Assembly: GCF_036347135.1 (NCBI RefSeq)
Contig: NZ_CP108938.1
Coordinates: 8,680,001 to 8,744,000 of the forward strand
Source: Streptomyces sp. NBC_00775
Lineage (GTDB): Bacteria > Actinomycetota > Actinomycetes > Streptomycetales > Streptomycetaceae
Direction: 5' to 3'
Length of the DNA: 64,000 nt
Of the stretch, positions 8,511-16,846 are shown piece by piece; position 1 is the first letter of the stretch; every line of letters begins with the position of its first letter. Position numbers and translations under genes: made by a program. The notes beneath the pieces were generated by a model that saw only the letters and a list, made by a program, of their open reading frames with translations, did not search any database and was not told where the DNA came from.

Positions 8511-9301
8511 CCACGGCAGAGCTGCTCGCCCAGGGCGAGCTCAAGGTGCGCGGACGGATCCGTGAGGCCTCGAACGCGGTGCTGTACTGCTCCGTGTCGT
8601 ACGAGGGCCGGGACGCGTTCTGCGTCTACAAGCCCATCGCCGGGGAGCGGCCCCTGTGGGACTTCCCGGACGGCAACCTGGCGCAGCGCGAGGTCGCCGC
8701 GTACGAGGTCTCCGAGGCGACCGGATGGGGGCTCGTGCCGCCCACCGTGCTGCGCGACGGGCCGTACGGCGAGGGCATGTGCCAGCTCTGGATCGAGGCG
8801 TCGGCCGAGGACGGCGGGGCCGATTTGCTCGCCCTGGTGGACCGCGAGGAGCCCGAGGAGGGCTGGAAGGCCATCGCCTTCGCCGAGGTCGGAGAAGGCA
8901 AGACGGCACTGCTGGTGCACGCCGACGACACCCGGCTGCGACGACTCGCCGTCCTCGACGCCGTGATCAACAACGCCGACCGCAAGGGCGGCCATCTGCT
9001 GCCCGCCGGCGAGGGCCGGCTGTACGGCATCGACCACGGGGTCACCTTCAACGCCGAGAACAAGCTGCGCACGCTGCTGTGGGGCTGGGCGGGGGAGTCA
9101 CTGACCACGGAGGCGGTCGACGTCCTCGCCTCCCTGCGCGACGGTCTGGCGCCGGGCGCACCGCTCGCCACCCGGCTGGCCGAACTGATCACCGCCGCCG
9201 AGATCGACGCCACACGCGCGCGTGTCGACGCGATGCTCACCTCGGGGAAGCACCCGGAGCCGAGCGGGGAGTGGCCGGCGATTCCCTGGCCACCGGTATG
9301 A
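8474..9301 (+). CDS. SCO1664-family protein, kinase-like fold
   Basis: 275 aa, ATG at 8474 behind GGAAGG, overlapping the DUF3090 gene by 37 nt, so the two are translationally coupled. Motifs resemble the PI3/4-kinase or HipA-like active site: FCVYKPIAGERPLWDFP (nucleotide-binding Lys), INNADRKGGHLL (catalytic Asp and Asn) and YGIDHGVTFN (metal-binding Asp). The family is annotated only by its Streptomyces founder. Context with mshC suggests a role in thiol or redox metabolism, but no substrate is known. Confidence 0.85.
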   Translation: MSAPERIPPRSVTTAELLAQGELKVRGRIREASNAVLYCSVSYEGRDAFCVYKPIAGERPLWDFPDGNLAQREVAAYEVSEATGWGLVPPTVLRDGPYGEGMCQLWIEASAEDGGADLLALVDREEPEEGWKAIAFAEVGEGKTALLVHADDTRLRRLAVLDAVINNADRKGGHLLPAGEGRLYGIDHGVTFNAENKLRTLLWGWAGESLTTEAVDVLASLRDGLAPGAPLATRLAELITAAEIDATRARVDAMLTSGKHPEPSGEWPAIPWPPV

Positions 9302-9306
9302 GCCGA

Positions 9307-9371
9307 CCCGGCGCCCCGACAGGGGCGCCGGGAACTGTGCGATCCACCACAACGAACCCGCAGTCGCCGAA
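9307..9371. terminator. Hairpin terminator within a dispersed Streptomyces-type intergenic repeat
   Basis: A perfect 11-bp stem (9307-9317 / 9322-9332, loop gaca) follows the SCO1664-family gene. The stem and the next 40 bp (AGGGGCGCCGGGAACTGTG, then a CCACAACGAACCCGCAG-like stretch) resemble the sequence after the site-2 protease gene at 51050-51125, and match from memory a family of intergenic repeats common in Streptomyces. Confidence 0.6.
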
Positions 9372-9498
9372 GCACAGAGCGCCCCGAGCTCCCAGGCACC
9401 GGCCCCCAGGACCCGCCGGCACACCACTCGGCCTCGCGCAAGGGTGTGTTCCCAGCCATCAGGAGCTGGCCGGTTCGTATACGGAACTTCCGTCCGGT

Positions 9499-9504
9499 TA
9501 GGCT
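9499..9504 (+). promoter_or_regulatory. -10 element TAGGCT upstream of mshC
   Basis: TAGGCT ends 6 nt before the mshC ATG (9511), the spacing expected of a leaderless transcript. There is no Shine-Dalgarno sequence. The same element and spacing occur before trmI. Confidence 0.45.
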
Positions 9505-9510
9505 CATGAC

Positions 9511-10740
9511 ATGCATGCCTGGCCCGCTTCTGAGGTCCCCGCCCTGCCTGGTGAGGGCCGCGACCTCCGGATCCACGACACCGCGACCGGTGGGCTCGTA
9601 CGTCTTGACCCCGGTCCCGTCGCCCGTATCTACGTGTGCGGCATCACGCCGTACGACGCGACCCACATGGGGCACGCGGCGACCTACAACGCGTTCGACC
9701 TCGTTCAGCGCGTGTGGCTCGACACCAAGCGGCAGGTTCACTACGTCCAGAACGTGACCGACGTCGACGACCCGCTCCTGGAGCGGGCGGAGCGCGACGG
9801 CGTCGACTGGGTGGGACTCGCCGAGAAGGAGACCGCCCTCTTCCGTGAGGACATGACAGCCCTGCGGATGCTGCCGCCGCAGCACTACATCGGCGCCGTC
9901 GAGGCGATACCCGGGATCGTCCCGCTCGTCGAGCGGCTGCGGGACGCGGGAGCGGCGTACGAGCTCGAAGGGGATGTGTACTTCTCCGTCGAGTCCGACC
10001 CGCACTTCGGCAAGGTGTCCAACCTGGACGCCGCCGCCATGCGGCTGCTCTCCGCCGAGCGGGGCGGTGACCCGGACCGTCCGGGCAAGAAGAACCCGCT
10101 CGACCCGATGCTCTGGATGGCCGCCCGTGAGGGCGAGCCGAGCTGGGACGGCGGCTCGCTGGGCCGCGGCCGGCCCGGCTGGCACATCGAGTGTGTGGCC
10201 ATCGCCCTCGACCACCTGGGGATGGGCTTCGACGTCCAGGGCGGCGGCTCCGACCTCGCCTTCCCGCACCACGAGATGGGTGCCTCGCACGCCCAGGTGC
10301 TGACCGGTGAGTTCCCCATGGCCAAGGCGTACGTCCACGCCGGCATGGTGGCCCTCAACGGCGAGAAGATGTCGAAGTCCAAGGGCAACCTCGTCTTCGT
10401 GTCCGCACTCCGGCGCGACGGGGTCGACCCGGCCGCCATACGGCTCGCGCTGCTCGCGCACCACTACCGGGCCGACTGGGAGTGGACGGACGCCGTCCTC
10501 GAAGACGCGGTCGCGCGCCTGGACAACTGGCGGGCGGCGGTGTCACGGCCCGACGGGCCGTCCGCCGACGCGCTCGTCGCGGAGATCCGCGACGCCCTCG
10601 CGAACGATCTGGACGCGCCCGCGGCGCTCGCCGCGGTCGACCGCTGGGCCGCGCTCCAGCACGAACAGGGCGGTACGGACGAGGGCGCCCCCGGCGTCGT
10701 CTCGCGCGCCGTGGACGCCCTGCTCGGGGTGGCTCTCTAG
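9511..10740 (+). CDS. mshC: L-cysteine:1D-myo-inositol 2-amino-2-deoxy-alpha-D-glucopyranoside ligase
   Basis: 409 aa. MshC makes the third intermediate of mycothiol by ATP-dependent ligation of cysteine to GlcN-Ins. It is a paralogue of cysteinyl-tRNA synthetase without the anticodon domain, and the length fits. Visible motifs are [20 protein letters not shown] (zinc Cys and HIGH-like), [20 protein letters not shown] (zinc Cys), [13 protein letters not shown] (zinc His region) and KMSKSKGN at about residue 287. The N-terminus [14 protein letters not shown] is as in other Streptomyces. It is followed by a strong hairpin terminator. It acts in the cytoplasm and needs free cysteine. Confidence 0.96.
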   Translation: MHAWPASEVPALPGEGRDLRIHDTATGGLVRLDPGPVARIYVCGITPYDATHMGHAATYNAFDLVQRVWLDTKRQVHYVQNVTDVDDPLLERAERDGVDWVGLAEKETALFREDMTALRMLPPQHYIGAVEAIPGIVPLVERLRDAGAAYELEGDVYFSVESDPHFGKVSNLDAAAMRLLSAERGGDPDRPGKKNPLDPMLWMAAREGEPSWDGGSLGRGRPGWHIECVAIALDHLGMGFDVQGGGSDLAFPHHEMGASHAQVLTGEFPMAKAYVHAGMVALNGEKMSKSKGNLVFVSALRRDGVDPAAIRLALLAHHYRADWEWTDAVLEDAVARLDNWRAAVSRPDGPSADALVAEIRDALANDLDAPAALAAVDRWAALQHEQGGTDEGAPGVVSRAVDALLGVAL

Positions 10741-10762
10741 CCGCACCCCTGTGACATCGGCC

Positions 10763-10796
10763 GGGCGCCGGGCGGGTTCTCACCCGCCCGGCGCCC
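10763..10796. terminator. Strong hairpin terminator between mshC and the Gln-rich gene
   Basis: A perfect 15-bp stem (10763-10777 / 10782-10796) with a 4-nt loop between convergent genes; bidirectional. Confidence 0.85.
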
Positions 10797-10818
10797 TCTG
10801 TGCGTGGAGCCCTCGCTG

Positions 10819-11376
10819 TTACTTGTTCACGATGACGGCCTGGATGGCGCCGCTGGTGGAGTCGAAGATCCCGATGACCTGCTGCCCGTAGGCGAAGGCC
10901 TCCTGGACCTCGTCATGCGTCACCTGGTTCGGGTTGACCAGGCCGTGCCACACGTTGTTGATGAGCAGGTAGAGAATCGACGGCTGGCCCGGGAGCGGAG
11001 TGACGACGTCCCAGAAGCGCGTGGCCACACCACTGACCAGCGACTGCGTCTCGACGGCGCTCGACAGGACCAGCGGCTGCCCCAGCTGCTGTTGCTGCCC
11101 ACCGAGCTGCTGGAGCAGCTGCTGGTAGGGCTGCTGCTGGCCGAGCTGCTGGAGCTGCTGCTGGAGGTGCTGCGGAATGTGCTGCTGAGCGATGTGCTGC
11201 TGCGGAATCTGCTGCTGAGCGATGCCCTGCTGGCCGATCGGCTGCTGCATCTGCTGGCCGAAGGGCTGCTGCTGGCCCATGCCCTGCTGCTGCCCGAACT
11301 GCTGCGGGGGCGCGGTGCTCGGGCCCTGCTGGCCCTGCTGCTGGCCCTGCTGGCTCATCTGCGGGATCGTGTTCAT
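10819..11376 (-). CDS. Glutamine-rich protein with a C-terminal domain shared with the neighbouring subtilase
   Basis: 185 aa. The ATG at 11376 was chosen for the AAGGTGG upstream; an ATG 21 nt earlier lacks an RBS. Residues 1-110 are extremely Gln-rich, with loose repeats of the QQxIPQQHIAQQ kind, and no signal peptide or membrane segment. Residues of about 115-185 form a compact domain (FWDVVTPLPG ... LYLLINNVWHGLVNP ... VQEAFAYGQQVIGIFD ... IQAVIVNK) that aligns with the last 70 residues of the subtilase encoded just upstream. The genes are 60 bp apart on the same strand, so probably co-transcribed. A scaffold or substrate of the protease is inference. I do not know the family. Confidence 0.75.
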   Translation of the reverse strand: MNTIPQMSQQGQQQGQQGPSTAPPQQFGQQQGMGQQQPFGQQMQQPIGQQGIAQQQIPQQHIAQQHIPQHLQQQLQQLGQQQPYQQLLQQLGGQQQQLGQPLVLSSAVETQSLVSGVATRFWDVVTPLPGQPSILYLLINNVWHGLVNPNQVTHDEVQEAFAYGQQVIGIFDSTSGAIQAVIVNK

Positions 11377-11436
11377 GCGGGTGCCACCTTCCATCAATGG
11401 TTGGTTGCGTTCCGTCGGTCCGTGACGAACAGGTCC

Positions 11437-13188
11437 TCAGCCCGTGACCACCAGGCCGACGATCTCGTCGTCCGAGAACCAGACACGTACGTCGGGCCGT
11501 CCCCCCGCGAAGGCGGTGTGCACCGCCTGGCGGATCTCGGGGGACGGGGTGTTGAGGTTGCGCCATGCCCCGGACACGTACAGCCGGAGCCTGGGCGGGA
11601 GTTCACGCGGATACGGCAGCAGCTCGTCCCAGTACCGCTCGGCCTGGCCCGAGCCGACCGCCTCCGGCAGCAGATGGGTGACCGCCGCCTTGATGTCCGG
11701 CCGGTTGCCGATCCGCTGGGAGGCGGGCCGGCCCGGCGCGTCCTGCTGCGGGGAGCCCGTGGCCCGCAGCACCGCGCGCGCACGCTCCGGGGACATCGGT
11801 TCCTGCCCTGCCGCCCTGAGCATGCCTTGCAGTGCGGCCAGGGCGCCGACCACCACCGGGGAGGCGGAGGAGGTCCCGGAGAACGTGTCCGTGTACCAGC
11901 CGATCTCCTCGGCGCCGCCCTGCAGATCGCCGGGCCGGTCCCAGAAGCCGCCGGTGGTCGTGACCTCGCGTCCCCAGCCCTGCGCGTCCACGCGTGCCCC
12001 GTAGTTGGAGAACGCGAGCCGTGAGCGGTCCGGGCCGTGGTCGCGGCCGTGCGTGCCGGGCGGCGGTGCGCCCGCGCCGACCAGGACCGCGCCGGAGGAC
12101 TGGTTGGAGGGGTTGAAGGGGTTGCGCCACCACTCGGGGAACTCGGCGGGGCGGCGCTCGTACACCGCGTCGTCGAGCGACTCGGCGCCGTTGCCCGCGG
12201 CCGCCACGACGAGGACGCCCTTGGCGGTCGCGTACCGGATGGCCGCGAAGTTGTCCGGCCACCACTCGATCGCGATGTAGCCCTGCTGGTCGTCGCGCTG
12301 TTCGAAGTCGAACCGCGGCCCTGGAGCGTGCAGTTCGATCAGGAGGATGTCGCCGGGGCCGAGCCGGTCGGCCGCCGCGTGGATCGCCGCCGCCGAGCCG
12401 ATGCCCTGGAAGGACGCGGCCGCGGTCACGGCGTCCGGCACGACGCCGGTGATCCCGGACTCGCCCTGGTCGCCACCGATCACCCCGATGACGGCGGTGC
12501 CGTGGTTGCGCCAGGCGAGGTCCGTCAGCGGGGTGCCGACGACCACGCCCGCGAGCTTCGCGGCCAGGTCCTCGTGCCCGAGCTGCCAGGCCCCCTCGAC
12601 ATCGATCACCGTGACGCCCTGGCCCGTACCGCCCGGCCGCTGCCAGGCCCAGTACGCGTCGATGCCCTCGGGCGCGGGGCGCAGATAGCCTTGGCGGCTG
12701 GTGAAGTCGGGGGTGACGGGCGCCCCTTCCTTCATGCGCCGGCTGTCGTCCGAACTCTGCCCGACCGAGCCCACCGAGGCGGGTACGGCGCCGGGCTTCA
12801 CGTACGCCGTGTCGATCTCCGGCAGTGCGGCGATCCGAGAGCGCAGCTCCTGGGCGCGGCTCGCGACGCCGCGTACCCGGTAGAACAGCGCGAGGTCGGG
12901 CCCGCTCTCGGTGCCCGCCACCGCGGACTGCTGCTGCGACTGCTGGAGTCGCTCCTCGCTGCCGAACAGCGGTTCCAGGGCGAGCTGTTCGTCGCTGAGG
13001 AACATGTTGAGGGCCGATACGTCCGCGCCCACCGCCGAGTGGACGCCCTCGGCCCGGGCGCGCAGCCTGGCCTCGGGGCGTGCGACGACGATCAGCTCCT
13101 GCTCGGCTCCTCGGTAGGTGAATCCGGCTCCGTCGGGCCCCGGCCCGGACGTTCCCGGGCCCTGCGCCGGCTGTACCTGGTCGGTCAT
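11437..13188 (-). CDS. Subtilisin-like (S8) serine peptidase without signal peptide
   Basis: 583 aa, ATG at 13188 behind AAGGGAG. The catalytic triad is intact: Asp about 194 (VIDVEGAW), His about 228 (WRNHGTAVIG), Ser about 440 (FSGTSSASPVV), and oxyanion Asn in AAAGNGAES. The N-terminal 150 residues form a non-catalytic domain, including LQQSQQQSAV. There is no signal peptide, Tat motif or membrane helix, so the enzyme is probably cytoplasmic, which is unusual for a streptomycete subtilase. The last 70 residues (YWDELLPYP ... LYVSGAWRNL ... VHTAFAGG ... VWFSDDEIVGLVV) resemble the C-terminus of the Gln-rich protein encoded downstream. The target is unknown. Confidence 0.87.
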   Translation of the reverse strand: MTDQVQPAQGPGTSGPGPDGAGFTYRGAEQELIVVARPEARLRARAEGVHSAVGADVSALNMFLSDEQLALEPLFGSEERLQQSQQQSAVAGTESGPDLALFYRVRGVASRAQELRSRIAALPEIDTAYVKPGAVPASVGSVGQSSDDSRRMKEGAPVTPDFTSRQGYLRPAPEGIDAYWAWQRPGGTGQGVTVIDVEGAWQLGHEDLAAKLAGVVVGTPLTDLAWRNHGTAVIGVIGGDQGESGITGVVPDAVTAAASFQGIGSAAAIHAAADRLGPGDILLIELHAPGPRFDFEQRDDQQGYIAIEWWPDNFAAIRYATAKGVLVVAAAGNGAESLDDAVYERRPAEFPEWWRNPFNPSNQSSGAVLVGAGAPPPGTHGRDHGPDRSRLAFSNYGARVDAQGWGREVTTTGGFWDRPGDLQGGAEEIGWYTDTFSGTSSASPVVVGALAALQGMLRAAGQEPMSPERARAVLRATGSPQQDAPGRPASQRIGNRPDIKAAVTHLLPEAVGSGQAERYWDELLPYPRELPPRLRLYVSGAWRNLNTPSPEIRQAVHTAFAGGRPDVRVWFSDDEIVGLVVTG

Positions 13189-13524
13189 CGCGTACCGCTC
13201 CCTTCGATCCCTGCGGGTGCCGGTCCATGCGTGTGCTCTGCCGTGCCGTGTCGCGCTCCGTCGCGGGACGACGCGGTGCCATGTCCCGTCCCCGGGCCGC
13301 GCCTTCGGGGCACAACCTGGCACGCCCACAGCGACTCGTCCACCCCGTCTTCGCCAACTCGGTTTGAAAACAAGTTGAATGGGGAACCCTGTGCAATCCG
13401 TCTTGAAACAGATGTCACGGAGTAATCCGGCCAAAGGCTGCGGAGGCGTGTGTCATGTGATGGGGTGGCAGCGGCTGTTGACCCCTCGGCCGGTGCGAAC
13501 CGGCCCCTTGCGGAAGGACGCTCC
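13189..13524. other. Divergent intergenic region between subtilase and beta-propeller genes
   Basis: 336 bp with no supported gene. It holds a short A/T-richer patch (13363-13440) where promoters for both directions may lie, but I cannot assign -35/-10 pairs with confidence. A 7-bp perfect hairpin (13488-13494 / 13499-13505, loop gcga) sits before the RBS of the plus-strand gene. Confidence 0.4.
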
Positions 13525-14460
13525 ATGCACCGTTCCTTCGCACGTCGAAGACTGCTCACCGCCACCGCCGCGCTCGGAGGAGCGGCGCTCCTCGGCGGCA
13601 CCGCCCACGCGGCCGAGGAGCACCGGCCCGCCCGGTTCCCGCTCCCCAACGGCTTCCAGCCCGAAGGGATCACCATCGGCTCCGCCCCGTTCGCGTACTT
13701 CGGTTCCCTGGCGAACGGCGACATCTACCGCGCGAACCTGAACACCGGGCGCGGGGGTGTCATCAGCGAGGGCCTCGGCGCCGAACACCCCACCGTGGGC
13801 CTCAAGACCGACCGGCACGGCAGGCTCTTCCTCGCCGGCGGTGCCGGCGGCGAGCTGCGGACGGTCGACGCCCGCAGCGGCGAGATCGAGAAGGTGTACG
13901 CCGTCGGGGGCACCTTCGTGAACGACGTGATCCTCACACCGGACGCCGCCTGGTTCACGGACTCCTACCAAGCGAGGCTCTACCGGCTCGCGCTGGGCAG
14001 GCACGGCGAGCCCGGAGCCGTCACGACCGTGCCGCTCACCGGTGACTGGGAGCAGGGCAGCGGCTTCACCGCCAACGGCATCGAGCGCACGCCCGACGGC
14101 CGTGCGCTGCTCGTGGTGAACACGGTCGCGGGCGGCGGCACACTGATGCGGGTCGAACCCCGCACGGGGGCGGCCACCGTCGTGGACCTCGGCGACTCCC
14201 GACTCCCCAATGGCGACGGCCTGTTGCTCCTGGGCCGCACCCTCTACGCCGTCCAGCAGGCACAGAACCTGATCGACGTCTTCCGCCTGAACGCCGCCGG
14301 CACCCGGGGCACGGCGATCGCCCGGATCACCGACCCGCGCTTCAGGATCCCGACGACGGTCGCGGCCTGGGACGGCCGGCTGTATCTGCCGAACGCCCGC
14401 TTCGACGTTGAGCCGACGCCGGACACGGAGTACGACGTGGTGGCGGTGGACCAGGTCTGA
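13525..14460 (+). CDS. Exported SMP-30/gluconolactonase-like beta-propeller protein
   Basis: 311 aa, ATG at 13525 behind GGAAGGAC. The N-terminus FARRRLLTATAALGGAALLGGTAHA is a Tat-type signal with twin arginine, a hydrophobic core and an AHA-A cleavage site. The mature part has repeating blades such as GFQPEGITIG, GGTFVNDVILTPDAAWFTDSY and GFTANGIERTPDGRALLVVNT, typical of the SMP-30/gluconolactonase/LRE-like superfamily. Relatives in Streptomyces are often labelled superoxide dismutase, which this sequence does not support. It is probably secreted and folded before export. The substrate is unknown. Confidence 0.8.
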   Translation: MHRSFARRRLLTATAALGGAALLGGTAHAAEEHRPARFPLPNGFQPEGITIGSAPFAYFGSLANGDIYRANLNTGRGGVISEGLGAEHPTVGLKTDRHGRLFLAGGAGGELRTVDARSGEIEKVYAVGGTFVNDVILTPDAAWFTDSYQARLYRLALGRHGEPGAVTTVPLTGDWEQGSGFTANGIERTPDGRALLVVNTVAGGGTLMRVEPRTGAATVVDLGDSRLPNGDGLLLLGRTLYAVQQAQNLIDVFRLNAAGTRGTAIARITDPRFRIPTTVAAWDGRLYLPNARFDVEPTPDTEYDVVAVDQV

Positions 14461-14478
14461 CGGGTCTGAGACGACTCA

Positions 14479-14507
14479 GGGGCGGTACGCGTCCCGCGTA
14501 CCGCCCC
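14479..14507. terminator. Bidirectional hairpin terminator
   Basis: A perfect 13-bp stem (14479-14491 / 14495-14507) with a 3-nt loop between two convergent genes. Confidence 0.85.
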
Positions 14508-14514
14508 CGCTGGT

Positions 14515-15636
14515 TCAGTCCTCCGAGGAATCCTCGGAACCGGAACCGGAACCAGAACCGGTCTCGGAACCGGCATCGGTCCCCGCGTCGGCCTCGGTCC
14601 CCGCGTCGGCCTCGGATCCCGCGTGCGGCTCGGATCCCGCGTCCGGCTCGGATCCGGCGTCCGGCTCGGATCCGGCGTCCGTCTCGGGCCGCTGCGGCTT
14701 CGGCGGCCGGGTGCGGCCGCCGGGGCCGTCGCGGAGGTACGAGGCCGAGTCGCCGGACTCCGTCGCATGGCCCCCGGCCTGCGCCGCCGGACCGCTGCCG
14801 TCCCTGCGGCGCAGATAGCGCTCGAACTCGCGGGCGATTGCCTCGCCCGACGCCTCCGGCAGCTCGGCGGTGTCCCGGGCCTCCTCCAGCGTCTGCACGT
14901 ACTCGGCGACCTCGCTGTCCTCGGCGGCCAGCTGGTCCACGCCCAGCTGCCAGGCCCGCGCGTCCTCGGGCAGCTCGCCCAGCGGAATGCGCAGGTCGAT
15001 GAGGTCCTCCAGGCGGTTGAGGAGGGCCAGCGTCGCCTTCGGGTTGGGCGGCTGCGACACATAGTGCGGTACGGCCGCCCACAGCGACACGGCCGGTACG
15101 CCCGCGTGTGTGCACGCCTCCTGGAGGATGCCGACGATGCCCGTCGGACCCTCGTACTTGGTCTCCTCCAGGTCCATGGTGCGGGCCAGGTCCGGATCGG
15201 ACGTGACCCCGCTGACCGGCACCGGACGTGTGTGCGGGGTGTCACCGAGCAGCGCGCCCAGGATCACCACCAGCTCGACACCCAGCTCGTGCGCGAAGCC
15301 GAGGAGCTCGTTGCAGAACGAGCGCCACCGCATCGACGGCTCGATACCCCGGACCAGCACCAGGTCGCGCGGCTTCTCGCCGCCGACCCGGACCACCGAC
15401 AGACGCGTGGTCGGCCAGGTGATCTTGCGTACACCGCCGTCCAGCCACACGGTCGGGCGGTTCACCTGGAAGTCGTAGTAGTCCTCGGCGTCCAGCGCCG
15501 CGAACACCTCGCCCTTCCATTCCCTGTCGAGATGCGCGACCGCGGCGGAGGCAGCGTCGCCGGCGTCGTTCCAGCCTTCGAACGCGGCCACCATGACTGG
15601 GTCGATCAGCTCGGGAACCCCCTCCAGCTCGATCAC
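14515..15636 (-). CDS. PAC2 family protein with repetitive acidic tail
   Basis: 373 aa from a GTG at 15636 with an excellent GAAGGAGG upstream. Residues 1-270 are the PAC2 (proteasome assembly chaperone 2-like) domain, starting VIELEGVPELIDPVMVAAFEGWNDAGDAAS, with LGALLGDTPHTRPVPVSG in the core. The last 60 residues are low complexity: repeated DAGSEP/DAGTEA units, then SGSGSGSEDSSED. Actinobacterial PAC2 proteins are widely conserved, and a direct link to 20S assembly is unproven. It lies about 38 kb from the proteasome genes. Confidence 0.88.
   Translation of the reverse strand: MIELEGVPELIDPVMVAAFEGWNDAGDAASAAVAHLDREWKGEVFAALDAEDYYDFQVNRPTVWLDGGVRKITWPTTRLSVVRVGGEKPRDLVLVRGIEPSMRWRSFCNELLGFAHELGVELVVILGALLGDTPHTRPVPVSGVTSDPDLARTMDLEETKYEGPTGIVGILQEACTHAGVPAVSLWAAVPHYVSQPPNPKATLALLNRLEDLIDLRIPLGELPEDARAWQLGVDQLAAEDSEVAEYVQTLEEARDTAELPEASGEAIAREFERYLRRRDGSGPAAQAGGHATESGDSASYLRDGPGGRTRPPKPQRPETDAGSEPDAGSEPDAGSEPHAGSEADAGTEADAGTDAGSETGSGSGSGSEDSSED
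14536..14687. repeat. Tandem repeats encoding the PAC2 C-terminal tail
   Basis: An 18-bp unit close to GCGTCCGGCTCGGATCCG occurs several times with drift (14590-14687), next to a 6-bp GGAACC run (14536-14573). Both are in frame within the PAC2 gene and encode the DAGSEP and GSGSGS tail. Copy number is likely to vary between strains. Confidence 0.75.
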
Positions 15637-16086
15637 CCAGCGCCTCCTTCCGACGTGCCCTCGCGTACGCCCCAACCTTACGGCGTGCCGAGGGGACCTC
15701 CGCAGCCCCCTTACACGGGGGAGTGAACGGATCACTGCCCCGCCGACGCCCCGGAAACACCCGTGATCGTCACCCTGAACCACGCCCAGTGATCCGAGCT
15801 GTCCTTGGTCATCCCGTCGCCGGCTTCGAGGACGTCCGGCGCCCGCGCCCGGCGCGCGAGGCGGTCGGCCCCGGTGCACCACCCGGGTTCACCCACTCGT
15901 GTGGGGGTACGCCGATTCGGCGCCGGGCGGCGGACGGGTAGGGAACTCTTCGTCGGGTGAGCGGAGTTGCCCCCAGGTCAGGTGTGCGGCGAGCCGGAAT
16001 CGCCTATCTGGCCCTGCTCGGCGTCGGAACCGTGGGGGCGTTCCTGGTGGCCCCGCACCTGGACGACCCGGCATCCGTGTGGCAGT
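15637..16086. other. Intergenic region with a possible truncated membrane-protein start
   Basis: 450 bp between the PAC2 start and the GntR stop. From a GTG at 15957 the plus strand encodes a plausible signal-anchor (VRRAGIAYLALLGVGTVGAFLVAPHL), but after about 43 residues the frame runs antisense into the GntR gene and loses protein character. It could be the remnant of a gene cut where the methylthio-sugar island joins, or chance. I see no other gene. Confidence 0.3.
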
Positions 16087-16758
16087 TCACAGGGTCGACC
16101 GCAGCCACTGTTCCACGCTCGCGATGTGCACCGTCGCCCACGACCGGGCCGCCTCCGCGTCACGGTCGCGCAGGGCGCTGAGGATCGCGCGGTGCTCGTG
16201 CAGGGTGCGGCTGACCGCGTCCTCCTGGGTCAGGCCGCGCCAGATGCGGGCCCGGGTGGTGGGCCCGGACAGGCCGTCGAGGAGGGAGCACAGCACCGAG
16301 TTGCCGGAGCTCTGCACGATGCCCCGGTGGAACTCCAGGTCGCAGCCGACGAGTTCCTCCACCGACGGCGCGCCACCGAGGGCGTCCAACTGGGCGGTCA
16401 GCGCGTCCAGTTGCTGCTCGCTGATGCGCGAGGCCGCCATCGCCGTGGCGGCGGGCTCCAGGATCCGGCGCACCGCGAGGAACTCCAGCACGGTGTCGTC
16501 GCGGTGGAAGTCGACGACGAAGCTCAGCGCCTCAAGGAGGAGTTGGGGATCCAGGCTGGTGACATACGTGCCGTCGCCCTGGCGTACGTCGAGGATGCGG
16601 ATCAGGGAGAGCGCGCGCACCGCCTCCCGCAGCGAGTTGCGGGACAGCCCGAGTTCGGCGGCGAGCTCGCTCTCCTTGGGGAGCCGGTCGCCGGGACGCA
16701 GCGCGCCGGAGACGATCATTCCCTTGATCTTTTCGATCGCCTCGTCGGTGACTGCCAT
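16087..16758 (-). CDS. GntR-family (FadR subfamily) transcriptional regulator
   Basis: 223 aa, ATG at 16758 behind AGGGAGG. The N-terminal winged helix is IVSGALRPGDRLPKESELAAELGLSRNSLREAVRAL. The C-terminal FCD ligand domain has metal-binding residues in CDLEFHRGIVQSSGN and HEHRAILSALRDRD. It is the last gene of the minus-strand nucleoside operon, 88 bp after the deaminase gene. A perfect palindrome sits right upstream, so autoregulation is likely. The inducer is presumably a nucleoside or sugar phosphate from the pathway (inference). Confidence 0.88.
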   Translation of the reverse strand: MAVTDEAIEKIKGMIVSGALRPGDRLPKESELAAELGLSRNSLREAVRALSLIRILDVRQGDGTYVTSLDPQLLLEALSFVVDFHRDDTVLEFLAVRRILEPAATAMAASRISEQQLDALTAQLDALGGAPSVEELVGCDLEFHRGIVQSSGNSVLCSLLDGLSGPTTRARIWRGLTQEDAVSRTLHEHRAILSALRDRDAEAARSWATVHIASVEQWLRSTL

Positions 16759-16778
16759 GGCGGGCCTCCCTGTCGTTC

Positions 16779-16793
16779 AGACATCCGATGTCT
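16779..16793. promoter_or_regulatory. Palindromic operator candidate of the GntR regulator
   Basis: AGACATCCGATGTCT is a perfect 6-3-6 inverted repeat, 20 bp before the GntR start. FadR-type GntR regulators bind short palindromes of this size. A partial second copy, TCCGATGTC, lies at 16835-16843, and a separate inverted repeat GTTCAGTGGGCTGAAC lies at 16809-16824. Confidence 0.6.
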
Positions 16794-16846
16794 CACGCCA
16801 TTATGGGGGTTCAGTGGGCTGAACGGGGTGAAAGTCCGATGTCAGC

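Noticed and set aside
13450..13524. Upstream ATG for the beta-propeller protein
   Set aside because: It would add 25 residues ahead of a good Tat signal, while the ATG at 13525 has a strong RBS and places the twin-arginine at the N-terminus.
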